DNA from: Streptomyces sp. JH34 | GTDB taxonomy: Bacteria > Actinomycetota > Actinomycetes > Streptomycetales > Streptomycetaceae | NCBI RefSeq assembly: GCF_029428875.1 | Contig: NZ_JAJSOO010000001.1 | Location: forward strand, 6,606,501-6,670,500 | Direction: 5' to 3' | Length of the DNA stretch: 64,000 nt | Part shown: one piece after another, positions 37,912 to 49,087 of the stretch | Position numbering within the stretch: position 1 is the stretch's first letter | How the letters are laid out: each line of letters begins with the position of its first letter | The notes under the pieces: model-generated | The model's input: the letters and a program-made list of their open reading frames with translations, nothing else | What the model was told of the DNA's origin: nothing | Databases searched by the model: none | Position numbers and translations under genes: made by a program

Positions 37912-40611
37912 GTGCGCTTGAGCGCCAGACCGATCGCCGCCCTACTGGCGGCATTTGCCCTCACCGCCGGGTTGGCGGTCACCGCGCCCCCGGCCGTCGC
38001 ACGCTCGGACGAGGGCCCCGCCGCGGCCGAAGCATCGGATGTGTCCCTCGCCGCGGACACCTACACCTGGAAGAACGCCCGGATCGACGGCGGCGGCTTC
38101 GTGCCGGGCATCGTCTTCAACCGAGCCGAGAAGAACCTCGCCTACGCCCGCACCGACATCGGCGGCGCCTACCGCTGGGACCAGGCGGGCAAGCAGTGGA
38201 AACCGCTGCTGGACTGGGTGGACTGGGACCGGTGGGGATGGTCCGGGGTGGTGAGCCTCGCCTCCGACACCGCCGACCCCGACAACGTGTACGCCGCCGT
38301 CGGGACGTACACCAACAGCTGGGACCCGACGAACGGAGCGGTCCTGCGCTCCTCGGACCGCGGCGCCTCCTGGAAGGCGGCCACGCTGCCCTTCAAGCTC
38401 GGCGGCAACATGCCGGGACGCGGGATGGGGGAGCGGCTCGCGGTGGACCCCAACAAGAACTCCGTGCTGTTCCTCGGAGCTCCCAGCGGCAACGGCCTGT
38501 GGAGGTCCACCGACTCGGGGGTCACCTGGTCCGAGGTGACCGCCTTCCCGAACCCCGGCGACTACGCGCAGGACCCGACCGACACCAGCGGATACGGCAA
38601 CGACAACCAGGGCATCGTCTGGGTGACCTTCGACGAGCGCTCCGGCAGCTCCGGCAGCGCCACCCAGGACATCTACGTCGGTGTCGCCGACAAGCAGAAC
38701 ACCGTCTACCGCTCCACGGACGGCGGCGGCACCTGGTCCAGGATCGCCGGCCAGCCGACCGGATACCTCGCCCACAAGGGCGTACTCGACTCCGGGACCG
38801 GCTACCTCTATCTGACGCTCAGCGACACGGGCGGCCCGTACGACGGCGCCAAGGGGCAGGTCTGGCGGTACGACACCAGGACCGGCGCGTGGACGGACGT
38901 CAGCCCCGTCGCCGAGGCCGACACCTACTACGGCTTCAGCGGCCTCTCCGTGGACCGGCAGAAGCCCGGCACCCTGATGGCGACCGCGTACAGCTCATGG
39001 TGGCCGGACACCCAGATCTTCCGCTCCACGGACAGCGGCGCCACCTGGACGAAGGCCTGGGACTTCACGAGCTATCCGAACCGGGCCGACCGCTACACCC
39101 TGGACGTCTCCTCCGTGCCATGGCTGAGCTGGGGCGCGAACCCCTCCCCGCCCGAGACCGCGCCCAAACTGGGCTGGATGACGGAGGCCCTGGAGATCGA
39201 CCCGTTCGACTCGAACCGGATGATGTACGGCACGGGCGCGACGGTCTACGGAACCGAGAACCTCACCTCCTGGGACTCCGGAGGCCAGTTCAGGATCACA
39301 CCCATGGTCAAGGGCCTGGAGGAGACGGCCGTCAACGACCTGGCGAGCCCGCCCTCCGGCGCGCCGCTGCTGAGCGCCCTCGGCGACATCGGAGGCTTCC
39401 GGCACACGGACCTCGACGCGGTGCCCGCGATGATGTTCACCTCGCCGAACCTGGACTCCACCACCAGCCTGGACTTCGCGGAGGCGTCCCCCGGAACGGT
39501 CGTACGGGTCGGCAACGCCGACGCCGCCCCGCACATCGGGTTCTCCACCGACAACGGCGCCAACTGGTTCCAGGGCTCCGAACCCTCCGGGGTCACCGGC
39601 GGGGGCACGGTCGCCGCCGCGGCGGACGGCAGCAGCTTCGTCTGGAGCCCCGAGGGCGCCGCGGTCCACCGCACCACCGGCTACGGCAACTCCTGGACCG
39701 CCTCCACCGGAATCCCCGCGGGGGCGACGGTCGAGTCGGACCGGAAGAACCCGAAGAAGTTCTACGGGTTCAAGGCCGGCACCTTCTACGTGTCGACCGA
39801 CGGCGGGGCCACCTTCACCGCGAAGGCGACCGGCCTCCCGGCCGAGGGCAACGTCCGCTTCAAGGCGCTGCCCGGCTCCGAGGGCGACATCTGGCTCGCG
39901 GGTGGCGCCTCCACCGGCGCCTACGGCCTCTGGCGCTCCACCGACTCCGGCACGAGCTTCACCAAGTTCACCGGTGTGCAGCAGGCCGACAGCGTCGGCT
40001 TCGGCAAGGCGGCCACCGGGGCCGCCTACCGGACCGTCTTCGTCAGCGCGAAGATCGGCGGGGTGCGCGGCATCTTCCGGTCCACGGACGCGGGCGCCAC
40101 CTGGACCCGGATCAACGACGACGCCCACCAGTGGGCCTGGACCGGCGCGGCGATCACCGGGGACCCGCGGGTGTACGGCAGGGTCTACGTCTCCACCAAC
40201 GGCCGGGGCATCCAGGTCGGCGAGTCCTCCGACACCGGCGGCGGTGGCACGGACCCCGGCACCGATCCCGAACCGGAGGAACCGGCGGACGCCGACTGCG
40301 AGGTCACGTACAAGGTCACCAACCAGTGGTCCGGCGGATTCCAGGCCGAGGTGACGCTCACCAACACCGCCGGCGCGGCCTACGACGGATGGCAGCTGGC
40401 CTGGTCCTTCCCGGGAGACCAGAAGGTCACCCAGATGTGGAACGCCTCCCACCAGCAGACCGGGGCGAAGGTCACGGCGACCGACGTCGGCTGGAACGGC
40501 AAGGTCGCGCCCGGATCATCGGCGGGCTTCGGCTTCACCGGCACGTCGACGGGCGCCGCCGCCGCGCCCGGTGCGTTCACGCTGGGCGGTGAGGCCTGCA
40601 CCGTCTCCTGA
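37912..40611 (+). CDS. Secreted xyloglucanase: GH74 catalytic domain plus CBM2
   Basis: GTG 37912 follows GGAGAGGA; 899 residues. A signal peptide (1-30: MRLSARPIAALLAAFALTAG...PAVA) is followed by the seven-bladed GH74 repeats. These show the recurrent (F/W)RSTDSGATWT blades and the family opening WKNARIDGGGFVPGIVFN with AYARTDIGGAYRWD. A Gly/Asp/Pro/Glu linker (about 778-796) joins a C-terminal CBM2 (CEVTYKVTNQWSGGFQAEV...WNGKVAPGSSAGFGFTG), a cellulose-binding module whose paired Cys lie near its ends. The enzyme should cleave xyloglucan outside the cell while anchored to cellulose. The upstream CebR box puts it in the cellulose regulon; a 20-bp hairpin ends the transcript. Confidence 0.95.
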   Translation: MRLSARPIAALLAAFALTAGLAVTAPPAVARSDEGPAAAEASDVSLAADTYTWKNARIDGGGFVPGIVFNRAEKNLAYARTDIGGAYRWDQAGKQWKPLLDWVDWDRWGWSGVVSLASDTADPDNVYAAVGTYTNSWDPTNGAVLRSSDRGASWKAATLPFKLGGNMPGRGMGERLAVDPNKNSVLFLGAPSGNGLWRSTDSGVTWSEVTAFPNPGDYAQDPTDTSGYGNDNQGIVWVTFDERSGSSGSATQDIYVGVADKQNTVYRSTDGGGTWSRIAGQPTGYLAHKGVLDSGTGYLYLTLSDTGGPYDGAKGQVWRYDTRTGAWTDVSPVAEADTYYGFSGLSVDRQKPGTLMATAYSSWWPDTQIFRSTDSGATWTKAWDFTSYPNRADRYTLDVSSVPWLSWGANPSPPETAPKLGWMTEALEIDPFDSNRMMYGTGATVYGTENLTSWDSGGQFRITPMVKGLEETAVNDLASPPSGAPLLSALGDIGGFRHTDLDAVPAMMFTSPNLDSTTSLDFAEASPGTVVRVGNADAAPHIGFSTDNGANWFQGSEPSGVTGGGTVAAAADGSSFVWSPEGAAVHRTTGYGNSWTASTGIPAGATVESDRKNPKKFYGFKAGTFYVSTDGGATFTAKATGLPAEGNVRFKALPGSEGDIWLAGGASTGAYGLWRSTDSGTSFTKFTGVQQADSVGFGKAATGAAYRTVFVSAKIGGVRGIFRSTDAGATWTRINDDAHQWAWTGAAITGDPRVYGRVYVSTNGRGIQVGESSDTGGGGTDPGTDPEPEEPADADCEVTYKVTNQWSGGFQAEVTLTNTAGAAYDGWQLAWSFPGDQKVTQMWNASHQQTGAKVTATDVGWNGKVAPGSSAGFGFTGTSTGAAAAPGAFTLGGEACTVS

Positions 40612-40613
40612 GG

Positions 40614-40661
40614 GCTCGTGGGCCGGTGCCGGGAGGGTTCGCCCGGCACCGGCCCACGAGC
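40614..40661 (+). terminator. Perfect 20-bp hairpin terminator after the GH74 gene
   Basis: GCTCGTGGGCCGGTGCCGGG pairs over all 20 bases with the sequence ending at 40661, around an 8-base loop, directly after the stop codon. Confidence 0.92.
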
Positions 40662-40731
40662 ATCATGAAATGGACATACCGACCCTCGTGTGGTGCATTT
40701 GGACTGAACGCACCGCGCCTGGGAGGTACCC

Positions 40732-42354
40732 GTGGTCGATGTCGATGTGCTGATCGCGGGGGCGGGGCCGGTCGGTCTGACGGCCGCGTCCGAACTGTGC
40801 CGGCGCGGGGTGACGTGCCGCGTCGTCGACCGTCTCCCCGCACGGCTTCCCTACGCGCGAGCCGTGGGCGTCCAGCCCCGGACCCTGGAGGTCTGGGACC
40901 GGATGGGGATGGTCCGTGAGGCACTGGAGAGCGCAGTCCCGCTCAAGGGGCAGCTCCTCTACGTCAACGGCCGGGAAGGCCCGCGGATCGATCTGGAGCT
41001 CCCGCCCGAGGTGCCCTACGGCTTCGCCGCCCTCCCGCAGTACGAGACCGAGCGGCTCCTCGAGGACCTCCTCCGGCGCCGGGGAGGACACGTCGAACGC
41101 GGCACCGAACTCGTCTCCTTCGAGCAGGACTCCGGGGAGGTGGGAGCGGTCCTCTCCCTGTCCGCGGGCGGCACCGAGGAACTGACGGCCCGCTACCTGG
41201 TGGGCTGCGACGGCGCCCACAGCGTCGTACGCAAGGGGCTCGGCCTGTCCTTCGAAGGTGCGGCCCTGCCCCAGGAGTACATGCTGGGGGATGTCGAGGT
41301 CGACTGGGACCTGCCGGCCGGATACGCGATCCGTGCCTCGCGCGCCGTCGACGGGCAACCGGACGACCTCCTGGTGTGCATCCCGCTGCCCGGCGACCGC
41401 CGTTACCGGATGTCGATGGCGACGCCGCCCGAACTCTCCCTGGCCGCACGGCACGACACGGACGGCGTCGCGCACGGCCTCAGCGGTGAACACGGCCCGG
41501 TACCCGGAGTCGAACACATCCAGGCGGTGCTCGACCGGCTCTCCCCCCGCCCCACGACCGCCTCCTCGCTGCGCTGGTCATCGGTGTTCCGGATCAGCCA
41601 CCGCATCGTCGACAGGTACGGCCGCGGACGGGTCTTCGTGGCCGGGGACGCCGCGCACATCCACCCGCCCACGGGCGCCCAGGGGATGAACACCGGCGTC
41701 CAGGACGCGTTCAACCTGGCCTGGAAGCTCGCCGCCGCGGTGCGTGGCCGCGCGGGTGCCGGCCTGCTGGAGAGCTACGACGCCGAACGCCGCCCGGTCG
41801 GCGAGGAAGTGGTGGCGCGCACCCTGCGCCACGCGCGGAGCGGTATCCGGACCGATCCGGACGACCCCACGACGACGCTGCTGCGCGAGGCCCAGCTCCT
41901 CGTCGGCTACCGGGGCAGCCCCATCGTGGAACCGGACGGCTCCGCCCCCGACGGCCCCGCCCCCGGCGACCGTGCGCCCGACTGCGGCGGACTCGCGTAC
42001 GCCCTGGCGGCCTTCCCCGTCCGGCTGTTCACCCTGCTCCGGGAACGCGAGCACACCCTGCTGCTCTACGCCGACGACGAGGACCAGGTGATGGCGTTCG
42101 ACGCGGTGGCGGCCTCCGCCGAGCGAACCGCGCCCGGCCGGCTGAACGCTTACGCGGTACTCGCCCCCGGGCTGCGATCCCCCGCCCCGCGGTTGCCCGT
42201 CGTCCACGACACGCGCGACGAGTTCCGGCGCGTGTACGGCGCGCGGGGTGGCGAGGTCTTCCTCGTACGTCCCGACGGCCACCTCGGGCTGCGTACCACT
42301 CCGGCGGGCGGGCCGGTGCCCGTCGCCCACCTGGCGCGGCTCTTCGGCGTCTGA
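40732..42354 (+). CDS. FAD-dependent aromatic monooxygenase (PHBH-fold, FAD_binding_3)
   Basis: GTG 40732 has GGGAGG six bases upstream; 540 residues. It shows the three flavin motifs of class A hydroxylases: DVLIAGAGPVGLTAASEL (GxGxxG near residue 10), YLVGCDGAHSVVRKGLGL (DG motif near 160) and GRVFVAGDAAHIHPPTGAQG (GD motif near 300) followed by MNTGVQDAFNLAWKLAA. The C-terminal 120 residues are thioredoxin-like, as in phenol and polyketide hydroxylases. It should hydroxylate an aromatic substrate with NAD(P)H and O2. No pathway genes adjoin it, so the substrate is open: a tailoring, catabolic or antibiotic-inactivating role is possible. Confidence 0.92.
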   Translation: MVDVDVLIAGAGPVGLTAASELCRRGVTCRVVDRLPARLPYARAVGVQPRTLEVWDRMGMVREALESAVPLKGQLLYVNGREGPRIDLELPPEVPYGFAALPQYETERLLEDLLRRRGGHVERGTELVSFEQDSGEVGAVLSLSAGGTEELTARYLVGCDGAHSVVRKGLGLSFEGAALPQEYMLGDVEVDWDLPAGYAIRASRAVDGQPDDLLVCIPLPGDRRYRMSMATPPELSLAARHDTDGVAHGLSGEHGPVPGVEHIQAVLDRLSPRPTTASSLRWSSVFRISHRIVDRYGRGRVFVAGDAAHIHPPTGAQGMNTGVQDAFNLAWKLAAAVRGRAGAGLLESYDAERRPVGEEVVARTLRHARSGIRTDPDDPTTTLLREAQLLVGYRGSPIVEPDGSAPDGPAPGDRAPDCGGLAYALAAFPVRLFTLLREREHTLLLYADDEDQVMAFDAVAASAERTAPGRLNAYAVLAPGLRSPAPRLPVVHDTRDEFRRVYGARGGEVFLVRPDGHLGLRTTPAGGPVPVAHLARLFGV

Positions 42355-42365
42355 CGGGCCCGCGC

Positions 42366-42697
42366 GTGGCGGACGCCGGTGACGGCACGACCGGCGGCTC
42401 CTCGTCGGGCGGTTCCCCGGAAGGGGGCTCCACGTCCACCGGCGGTGCGGCGGCCTCCGGCGGTTCCACGTCGGGCGGCTCGGACACGGCCCCGGGCGGG
42501 TCTGCGTCCTCATCGGCGTCCGGTGGTTCCGCCACGGGCGGGCCGACACACAGACGACGGCCGGCGCCCTGGCGGCGACCGGCTCCGGCTCCGCCCTTCC
42601 CGCGCTGGGAGCGGCGGCGGCGCTGATCGCGGGCGGTGGGATCCTCTACGCCGTCCGCCGCCGGGCGGCCTCCGGCAGCCTGGGGCACGACCGGTGA
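42366..42697 (+). pseudogene. Broken C-terminal end of an LAXTG sortase substrate
   Basis: A GTG at 42366 opens a Gly/Ser/Thr-rich spacer (TGGSSSGGSPEGGSTSTGG...). After SGGSATGG the frame is lost in a G-run near 42540. In the next frame the protein continues as ADTQTTAGALAATGSGSALP, then a hydrophobic GAAAALIAGGGILYAV and RRRAA, ending HDR. LAATG plus membrane helix plus Arg tail is a complete Streptomyces cell-wall sorting signal. There is no signal peptide or functional domain upstream; the monooxygenase stop is only 11 bases away. So this is the truncated, frameshifted tail of a surface protein. Confidence 0.7.
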
Positions 42698-42702
42698 CAT
42701 GA

Positions 42703-42740
42703 CGTGGGGCCCGGCAGGAGTCCTCCTGCCGGGCCCCACG
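42703..42740. terminator. Perfect 17-bp bidirectional hairpin terminator
   Basis: CGTGGGGCCCGGCAGGA pairs perfectly with TCCTGCCGGGCCCCACG around GTCC. It lies between convergent genes and can serve both. Confidence 0.9.
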
Positions 42741-42746
42741 CCGCCC

Positions 42747-42767
42747 GATGAGCCGGACCGGCTCATC
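42747..42767 (-). terminator. Second hairpin downstream of the beta-helix gene
   Basis: GATGAGCCG pairs with CGGCTCATC around GAC, 11 bases beyond the stop of the minus-strand gene. It probably acts with the larger hairpin next to it. Confidence 0.6.
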
Positions 42768-42777
42768 TCACCCCGCC

Positions 42778-44955
<2,178 letters not shown>

Positions 44956-44990
44956 GGGAGTCTCCTCTGTCGTGGGGCGGGTACACGACG

Positions 44991-45024
44991 CGCACAGCCG
45001 GAGAGCGCTCTCTCCGGCTGTGCG
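44991..45024. promoter_or_regulatory. 15-bp inverted repeat with LacI-type core upstream of the beta-helix gene
   Basis: CGCACAGCCGGAGAG and CTCTCCGGCTGTGCG flank CGCT. The central GAGAGCGCTCTC has the CG-centred symmetry of LacI-family operators. It lies 36 bases upstream of the start of the minus-strand gene, where a repressor would act. Confidence 0.6.
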
Positions 45025-45117
45025 AGATACTCCACCCTTGTTGCGAACGCGTCAAGAGATGTGCGACAACAGCTGCTTCAGGGCCTGTTGCCGACAAGAA
45101 CTGATGACTGCGCCAGG

Positions 45118-45155
45118 GGACCGCCCCTCTTGATCGTCCTCCTCGGTGGCGGTCC
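45118..45155 (-). terminator. Weak hairpin downstream of the GH43 gene
   Basis: GGACCGCC pairs with GGCGGTCC across a 22-base loop, 43 bases beyond the GH43 stop. It could end the sulfatase operon, but the long loop makes it a weak candidate. Confidence 0.4.
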
Positions 45156-45197
45156 GTGAGGTGCGCCGGTGCGTGGGTTCAGGAATTGGCGGAGGGT

Positions 45198-47567
45198 TCA
45201 CGGGGCGGCGTACGTCCGTACGTAATCGAACTCCGCCGTCGCGCCGGACCGGTTGTGGGACACCAGGCCGATCCTCAGCGCACCACGCACCGGGAGGGTC
45301 CAGGTGCCGCCCGGGGACCAGTGGACGCCGTCACGGCTGGTGGACGCGCGTACCTCGTGTTCCCCGTGCGCGGCGTCGCGGTGGTAGGCCATCCGCAGCC
45401 ACATGGTGTCGGCCGTGGGGCCCCCGAACATCGGGGCGTTGGCCACCGCCGTCGGCGGAGTCGTCGTGGGGCGCTCGCCCTCCTTCCCGAACTCGCTGAC
45501 GTGGAGCACGGCCCCGTTGCCGTTGGTGAGCGGCAGCACGGAATGGACGAGCTTGAACCACCGGTCGTCGTTCTCGTACAGGACGAGACCGGCCTGCTGG
45601 GCCGCCCGGTCGGGGGCGAACCGCAGCTTCGTCTCCACCGTGAAGTCACCTTCGGGCGCGTCCCGCAGCAGCACGGAGGCGGTGTTGTCGCCCAGGTACA
45701 GCTCGGCGTTCTGCGTCGGCCAGGAGAGTGCGCCGCCCGTCATGGAGACCCCCGCGGCCGGCCCGCGTACCCACTGCCAGGGGGAAGGGGCACTCGTGCC
45801 CGGGACCGTGGCGGTGTCGAACTCGTCGCTGTGGTCCGGGAGCAGCCGCCCCGGCGGAGCGACGGCCACCCGCTTCGTCACCGGCCGGTACAGGGCTGCC
45901 GCACCCACGTTGTCCGCCGCGGCACCGGTGCCCTTCGCCGCCGCGCCGACCGCACCCTTGCGTACCGCCCCCGCCGGCACGACACGTGACTGCAGAGCCA
46001 CCGGGTCCCGCAGCCGGTCACCGGTGACCTCGGCGGTCAGCCTCCTCCCGCGTATCTCCACGGACACGTTGTTCCAGGTGTTCCACGAGAATCCGGACGG
46101 CAGCGGGGTGACCTGTTCACCACGGCTTCTGCCGCCCACGCGTACGTCGGTGACGAGAGCGCCCCGAGCCCGGTCGAGCCAGGCCACGATCCTGTTGCCG
46201 GGGTCCCGGTAGGCGACGGTGAGCCCCGCCGCGCCGCCCTCCGACGTCACCTTCAGGTCCGCCTCGGCCCGCAGGCCGGCGGGGGCGCGCCCGCCGGCGA
46301 GGAGGTACGCGGTGCCCGTTCCGGACGCTCCGGGGGTGTGCCGCGCGTAGCCGTGTGCGGCGGGGTCGGACGCGGTGGACCATCCGGAGGTGCGGGCGCC
46401 CTCCGCGCGCCAGCCCTTCAGACCGCCGTCGTTGAAGGTGCCGCCGGCCTCCCATGAGGTGACCGGCGCGGCGGTCGGCCCGTCCGACGGTCCCGCACCG
46501 GCCCGTACGACGGGCCAGCCGTCGATCCAGTCGAGCCGGTCGATGAGCATCGGGCGACGGGTCAGCCTCAGGGTGCCGTTCGATGCCGGTGCGAGGTCCG
46601 GCGACTCCGCGGGTATGCCGTGGTAGACCAGCCAGTCCTGGCCCGCGAGGTCGGTCTGGATCGCGTTGTGGCCGGGGCCGATCCAGCGGTTGCCGTTCGC
46701 CCCGGCGACCACGCCCGCCTTGCTCGTGAGGGCCATCAGGTCGGTGCCCTCGTCGTCGGTGAACGGACCGGTGGGGCTCGCGGACCGCCCCACCTTCACC
46801 CGGTAGCCGCTGTAGGCGCCGTCGCAGCAGCCCGCGTCGGAGTAGAAGAGGTAGTAGAAGTCGTCCCGCCGCACGACGAAGCCCCCCTCGACCCGGCGGC
46901 CACGGGCCACCTGGGTGACCTCACCCTCGGTCCGGGTCAGGTCGGCGTTCAGCCTCGCGACGCAGATCGTGTCGTAACTGCCCCAGTACAGATAGGGGGT
47001 GCCGTCCGTGTCGGTGAACTGCGCCTGGTCGATGTTGCCCGCCGGGCAGCCGCTCGGTGAGGGCAGCACGGCACCCTTGTCGGTCCACGGGCCCGTCGGC
47101 GACGGCGACGTGACGAGGCCGACGGTGTTCCGCCCGGGTACGGAGTAGTAGAGGTGGTAGAGGCCGTAGGCGTAGCGCACCTCGGGCGCCCAGAGCCGCG
47201 ATCCCTCGTGCCAGGCCGGCTTGTCCGCCGGGGTGAACACCTCGCCCGCGTACTCCCACGTCACCATGTCGGCCGAGCGCAGGATCGGCAGCATGCGCTC
47301 CCCGTCCTCGCCCTTGCTCTGCATGACCGGGTTCTGGGTGCCGTACGCGTACCAGAGGCCGTCCTTGCCACGGAGCATCGCGGGATCGGGGAACGTGTCG
47401 ACGGCCCCGGTGGAGACCGGGTTGGTGTACGTCGCCGCGGCCGCCGGCCGGGCCTGCGCGCCGTGCGAGGGGGCCGAGGCGAGGGTGAGCATCCAGACCA
47501 GGGCTGCCGCCCCCGCCGCCCACCGGGGGAGGAGGCGGGGGCGGACGGTCCTTCGCGTGCGTCTCAT
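45198..47567 (-). CDS. Secreted GH43-type glycosidase with C-terminal concanavalin-like domains
   Basis: ATG 47567 overlaps the sulfatase stop as ATGA; 789 residues. A long Arg-rich signal peptide (1-42, ending SHGAQA) precedes a five-bladed GH43 domain. This has catalytic-type Asp in FPDPAMLRGKDGLWYAYGTQ, RLWAPEVRYAYGLYHLYYS, NIDQAQFTDTDGTPYLYWGS and VEGGFVVRRDDFYYLFYS (general acid Glu). The middle has a laminin-G-like domain (about 375-490). The C-terminal 200 residues resemble DUF1349/GH43-C2 (DEFDT...PWQWVRGPAAGVSMTGGAL...GLVLYENDDRWFKLV). Arabinan, xylan or galactan side chains are plausible substrates. As the last gene of an operon with sulfate-ester functions, it may act on a sulfated polysaccharide. 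Confidence 0.88.
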   Translation of the reverse strand: MRRTRRTVRPRLLPRWAAGAAALVWMLTLASAPSHGAQARPAAAATYTNPVSTGAVDTFPDPAMLRGKDGLWYAYGTQNPVMQSKGEDGERMLPILRSADMVTWEYAGEVFTPADKPAWHEGSRLWAPEVRYAYGLYHLYYSVPGRNTVGLVTSPSPTGPWTDKGAVLPSPSGCPAGNIDQAQFTDTDGTPYLYWGSYDTICVARLNADLTRTEGEVTQVARGRRVEGGFVVRRDDFYYLFYSDAGCCDGAYSGYRVKVGRSASPTGPFTDDEGTDLMALTSKAGVVAGANGNRWIGPGHNAIQTDLAGQDWLVYHGIPAESPDLAPASNGTLRLTRRPMLIDRLDWIDGWPVVRAGAGPSDGPTAAPVTSWEAGGTFNDGGLKGWRAEGARTSGWSTASDPAAHGYARHTPGASGTGTAYLLAGGRAPAGLRAEADLKVTSEGGAAGLTVAYRDPGNRIVAWLDRARGALVTDVRVGGRSRGEQVTPLPSGFSWNTWNNVSVEIRGRRLTAEVTGDRLRDPVALQSRVVPAGAVRKGAVGAAAKGTGAAADNVGAAALYRPVTKRVAVAPPGRLLPDHSDEFDTATVPGTSAPSPWQWVRGPAAGVSMTGGALSWPTQNAELYLGDNTASVLLRDAPEGDFTVETKLRFAPDRAAQQAGLVLYENDDRWFKLVHSVLPLTNGNGAVLHVSEFGKEGERPTTTPPTAVANAPMFGGPTADTMWLRMAYHRDAAHGEHEVRASTSRDGVHWSPGGTWTLPVRGALRIGLVSHNRSGATAEFDYVRTYAAP

Positions 47568-49087
47568 GGGGTCTCCGTGAGTGTCCCGCCCGGACCCGCG
47601 GTCGCGGTCCAGGTCGTGTCGGCGTTCTCTCCGTCGTTCTCGAAGGCGCTGAGGCTCGGGTCGTAGTCGGAGACGCCGATGTCGTACATGGACGTCATCC
47701 AGTGGTAGAAGTTGTCGCCCCGGTCCCGCAGCAGCTCGTACAGCCGCCGCATCAACCGGGTGCGCACCTTTCTGAACTCGGGGTGCGTGTAGCGGTTGGC
47801 GAGCTCGTGCGGGTCCGCCAGCAGGTCGTACAGCTCGTTGACCGACTCGGGGTTGACGACGAGCTTGTAGCGGTCGTCGCGGATCATCCGCTGGGGATAC
47901 GGGAAGTGGTGGCCGTGGAACTCGGCGACCAACTCGTCCGGCCAGTCCGGGACCTCACCCTTCACCAGGGGCACCAGGCTCCGGCTGTCCACCGCCGGGG
48001 TCGGGTCGCAGCCGGCGAGTTCCAGGATCGTCGCGGTGCAGTCGGTCAAGCTGACCAGCTCGTCCCTGACCTGCGGGGCGGCCCCGGGGATCCGGATGAT
48101 TCCGGGGATGCGGTAGATGTCCTCGTACATCGCCGGGCCCTTGTCGTGCAGCCGGTGTGCGCCCGTGAACTCGCCGTGGTCCGCAGTGAAGAACACCGAG
48201 GTGTCCTCGCTGAGACCCAGCTCGTCGAGACGGGTGAGGATGCGCCCGATCTGCTCGTCGATCAGGGTGACGTAGCCCCAGTAGACCGCTATCAGCTTGC
48301 GGGTCGTCTCGATGGGGATGGTGTCGAAGGCCCAGTGCGCGCTGTAGTTGCGCTGCACAGGCGGTTTTCCCTCGAAGGTCTCGGCGACGGACGGCGGCAG
48401 TTCGACCAGCTCCGGGTCGTAGAGGTCGTAGTAGGCGTCCGGCAGCAGATAGGGCAGATGCGGACCGAAGAAGTGCGTGGCCAGGAAGAACGGCTCCTCG
48501 CCGGCCGCGTACCGCTCCAGGTGCTCGATGGCGCGGGTGGCGAGGTAGTGCTCGAACGTCGCCTCCACCGGCTGGTGCAGCCGGGCGGCCAGGAGATTGC
48601 CCGGGTTCCCACCCGGAGCCGTGCCCCGGATCGGTTCGGAGATGCGGTACGGGGGCAGCCCGCGCTCCTCCAGATACGCCAGGTAGTCCGGATGGTCGAC
48701 GGGGTTGTGCCAGCCCGGCAGGTCGGGGCCCTCGAAACCGTACGAGGCGGCGTTGCGCCGGGTCCCGCCGTGCCACTTGCCGATGAGTCCCAACCGGTAG
48801 TCCCGCGCGGCGAGTGCCTCCGGGAAGGTGAAGGCGTCCTCGCGCAGGTCCTCCAGATAGCCCACGTTGCGCTCGTAGTTGGCGAGCAGCCGGTGCCGGA
48901 AGGGTGCCTGTCCGGTGAGCAGACTCGCCCGCGCCGGGGTGCAGATCGCGGTGGGCGTGTAGAAGCGGTCGAAGCGCGTGCCGGTGGCCGCCAGCCGGTC
49001 CAGGTTCGGTGTGGCGACGTGCGGATTGCCGTAGCAGCCCAGGGTGTCCACCCGGTGCTGATCGGTCATCAGGAACAGCAGGTTCAC
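47564..49087 (-). CDS. Type I sulfatase, Cys-type (formylglycine-dependent), cytoplasmic
   Basis: GTG 49087 overlaps the binding-protein stop as GTGA and gives VNLLFLMTDQHRVDTLGCYG directly, so there is no signal peptide. 507 residues. The sulfatase signature ICTPARASLLTGQ carries Cys49-Thr-Pro-Ala-Arg53, the CxPxR site converted to formylglycine by FGE. Other landmarks are GKWHGGTRRNAAS, HFFGPHLPYLLP and FTADHGEFTGAHRLHDKGPA (metal ligands). It hydrolyses sulfate esters, probably after uptake by the ABC system encoded just upstream. The formylglycine-generating enzyme gene lies 4 kb away on the same strand. The specific ester is unknown. Confidence 0.93.
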   Translation of the reverse strand: MNLLFLMTDQHRVDTLGCYGNPHVATPNLDRLAATGTRFDRFYTPTAICTPARASLLTGQAPFRHRLLANYERNVGYLEDLREDAFTFPEALAARDYRLGLIGKWHGGTRRNAASYGFEGPDLPGWHNPVDHPDYLAYLEERGLPPYRISEPIRGTAPGGNPGNLLAARLHQPVEATFEHYLATRAIEHLERYAAGEEPFFLATHFFGPHLPYLLPDAYYDLYDPELVELPPSVAETFEGKPPVQRNYSAHWAFDTIPIETTRKLIAVYWGYVTLIDEQIGRILTRLDELGLSEDTSVFFTADHGEFTGAHRLHDKGPAMYEDIYRIPGIIRIPGAAPQVRDELVSLTDCTATILELAGCDPTPAVDSRSLVPLVKGEVPDWPDELVAEFHGHHFPYPQRMIRDDRYKLVVNPESVNELYDLLADPHELANRYTHPEFRKVRTRLMRRLYELLRDRGDNFYHWMTSMYDIGVSDYDPSLSAFENDGENADTTWTATAGPGGTLTETP

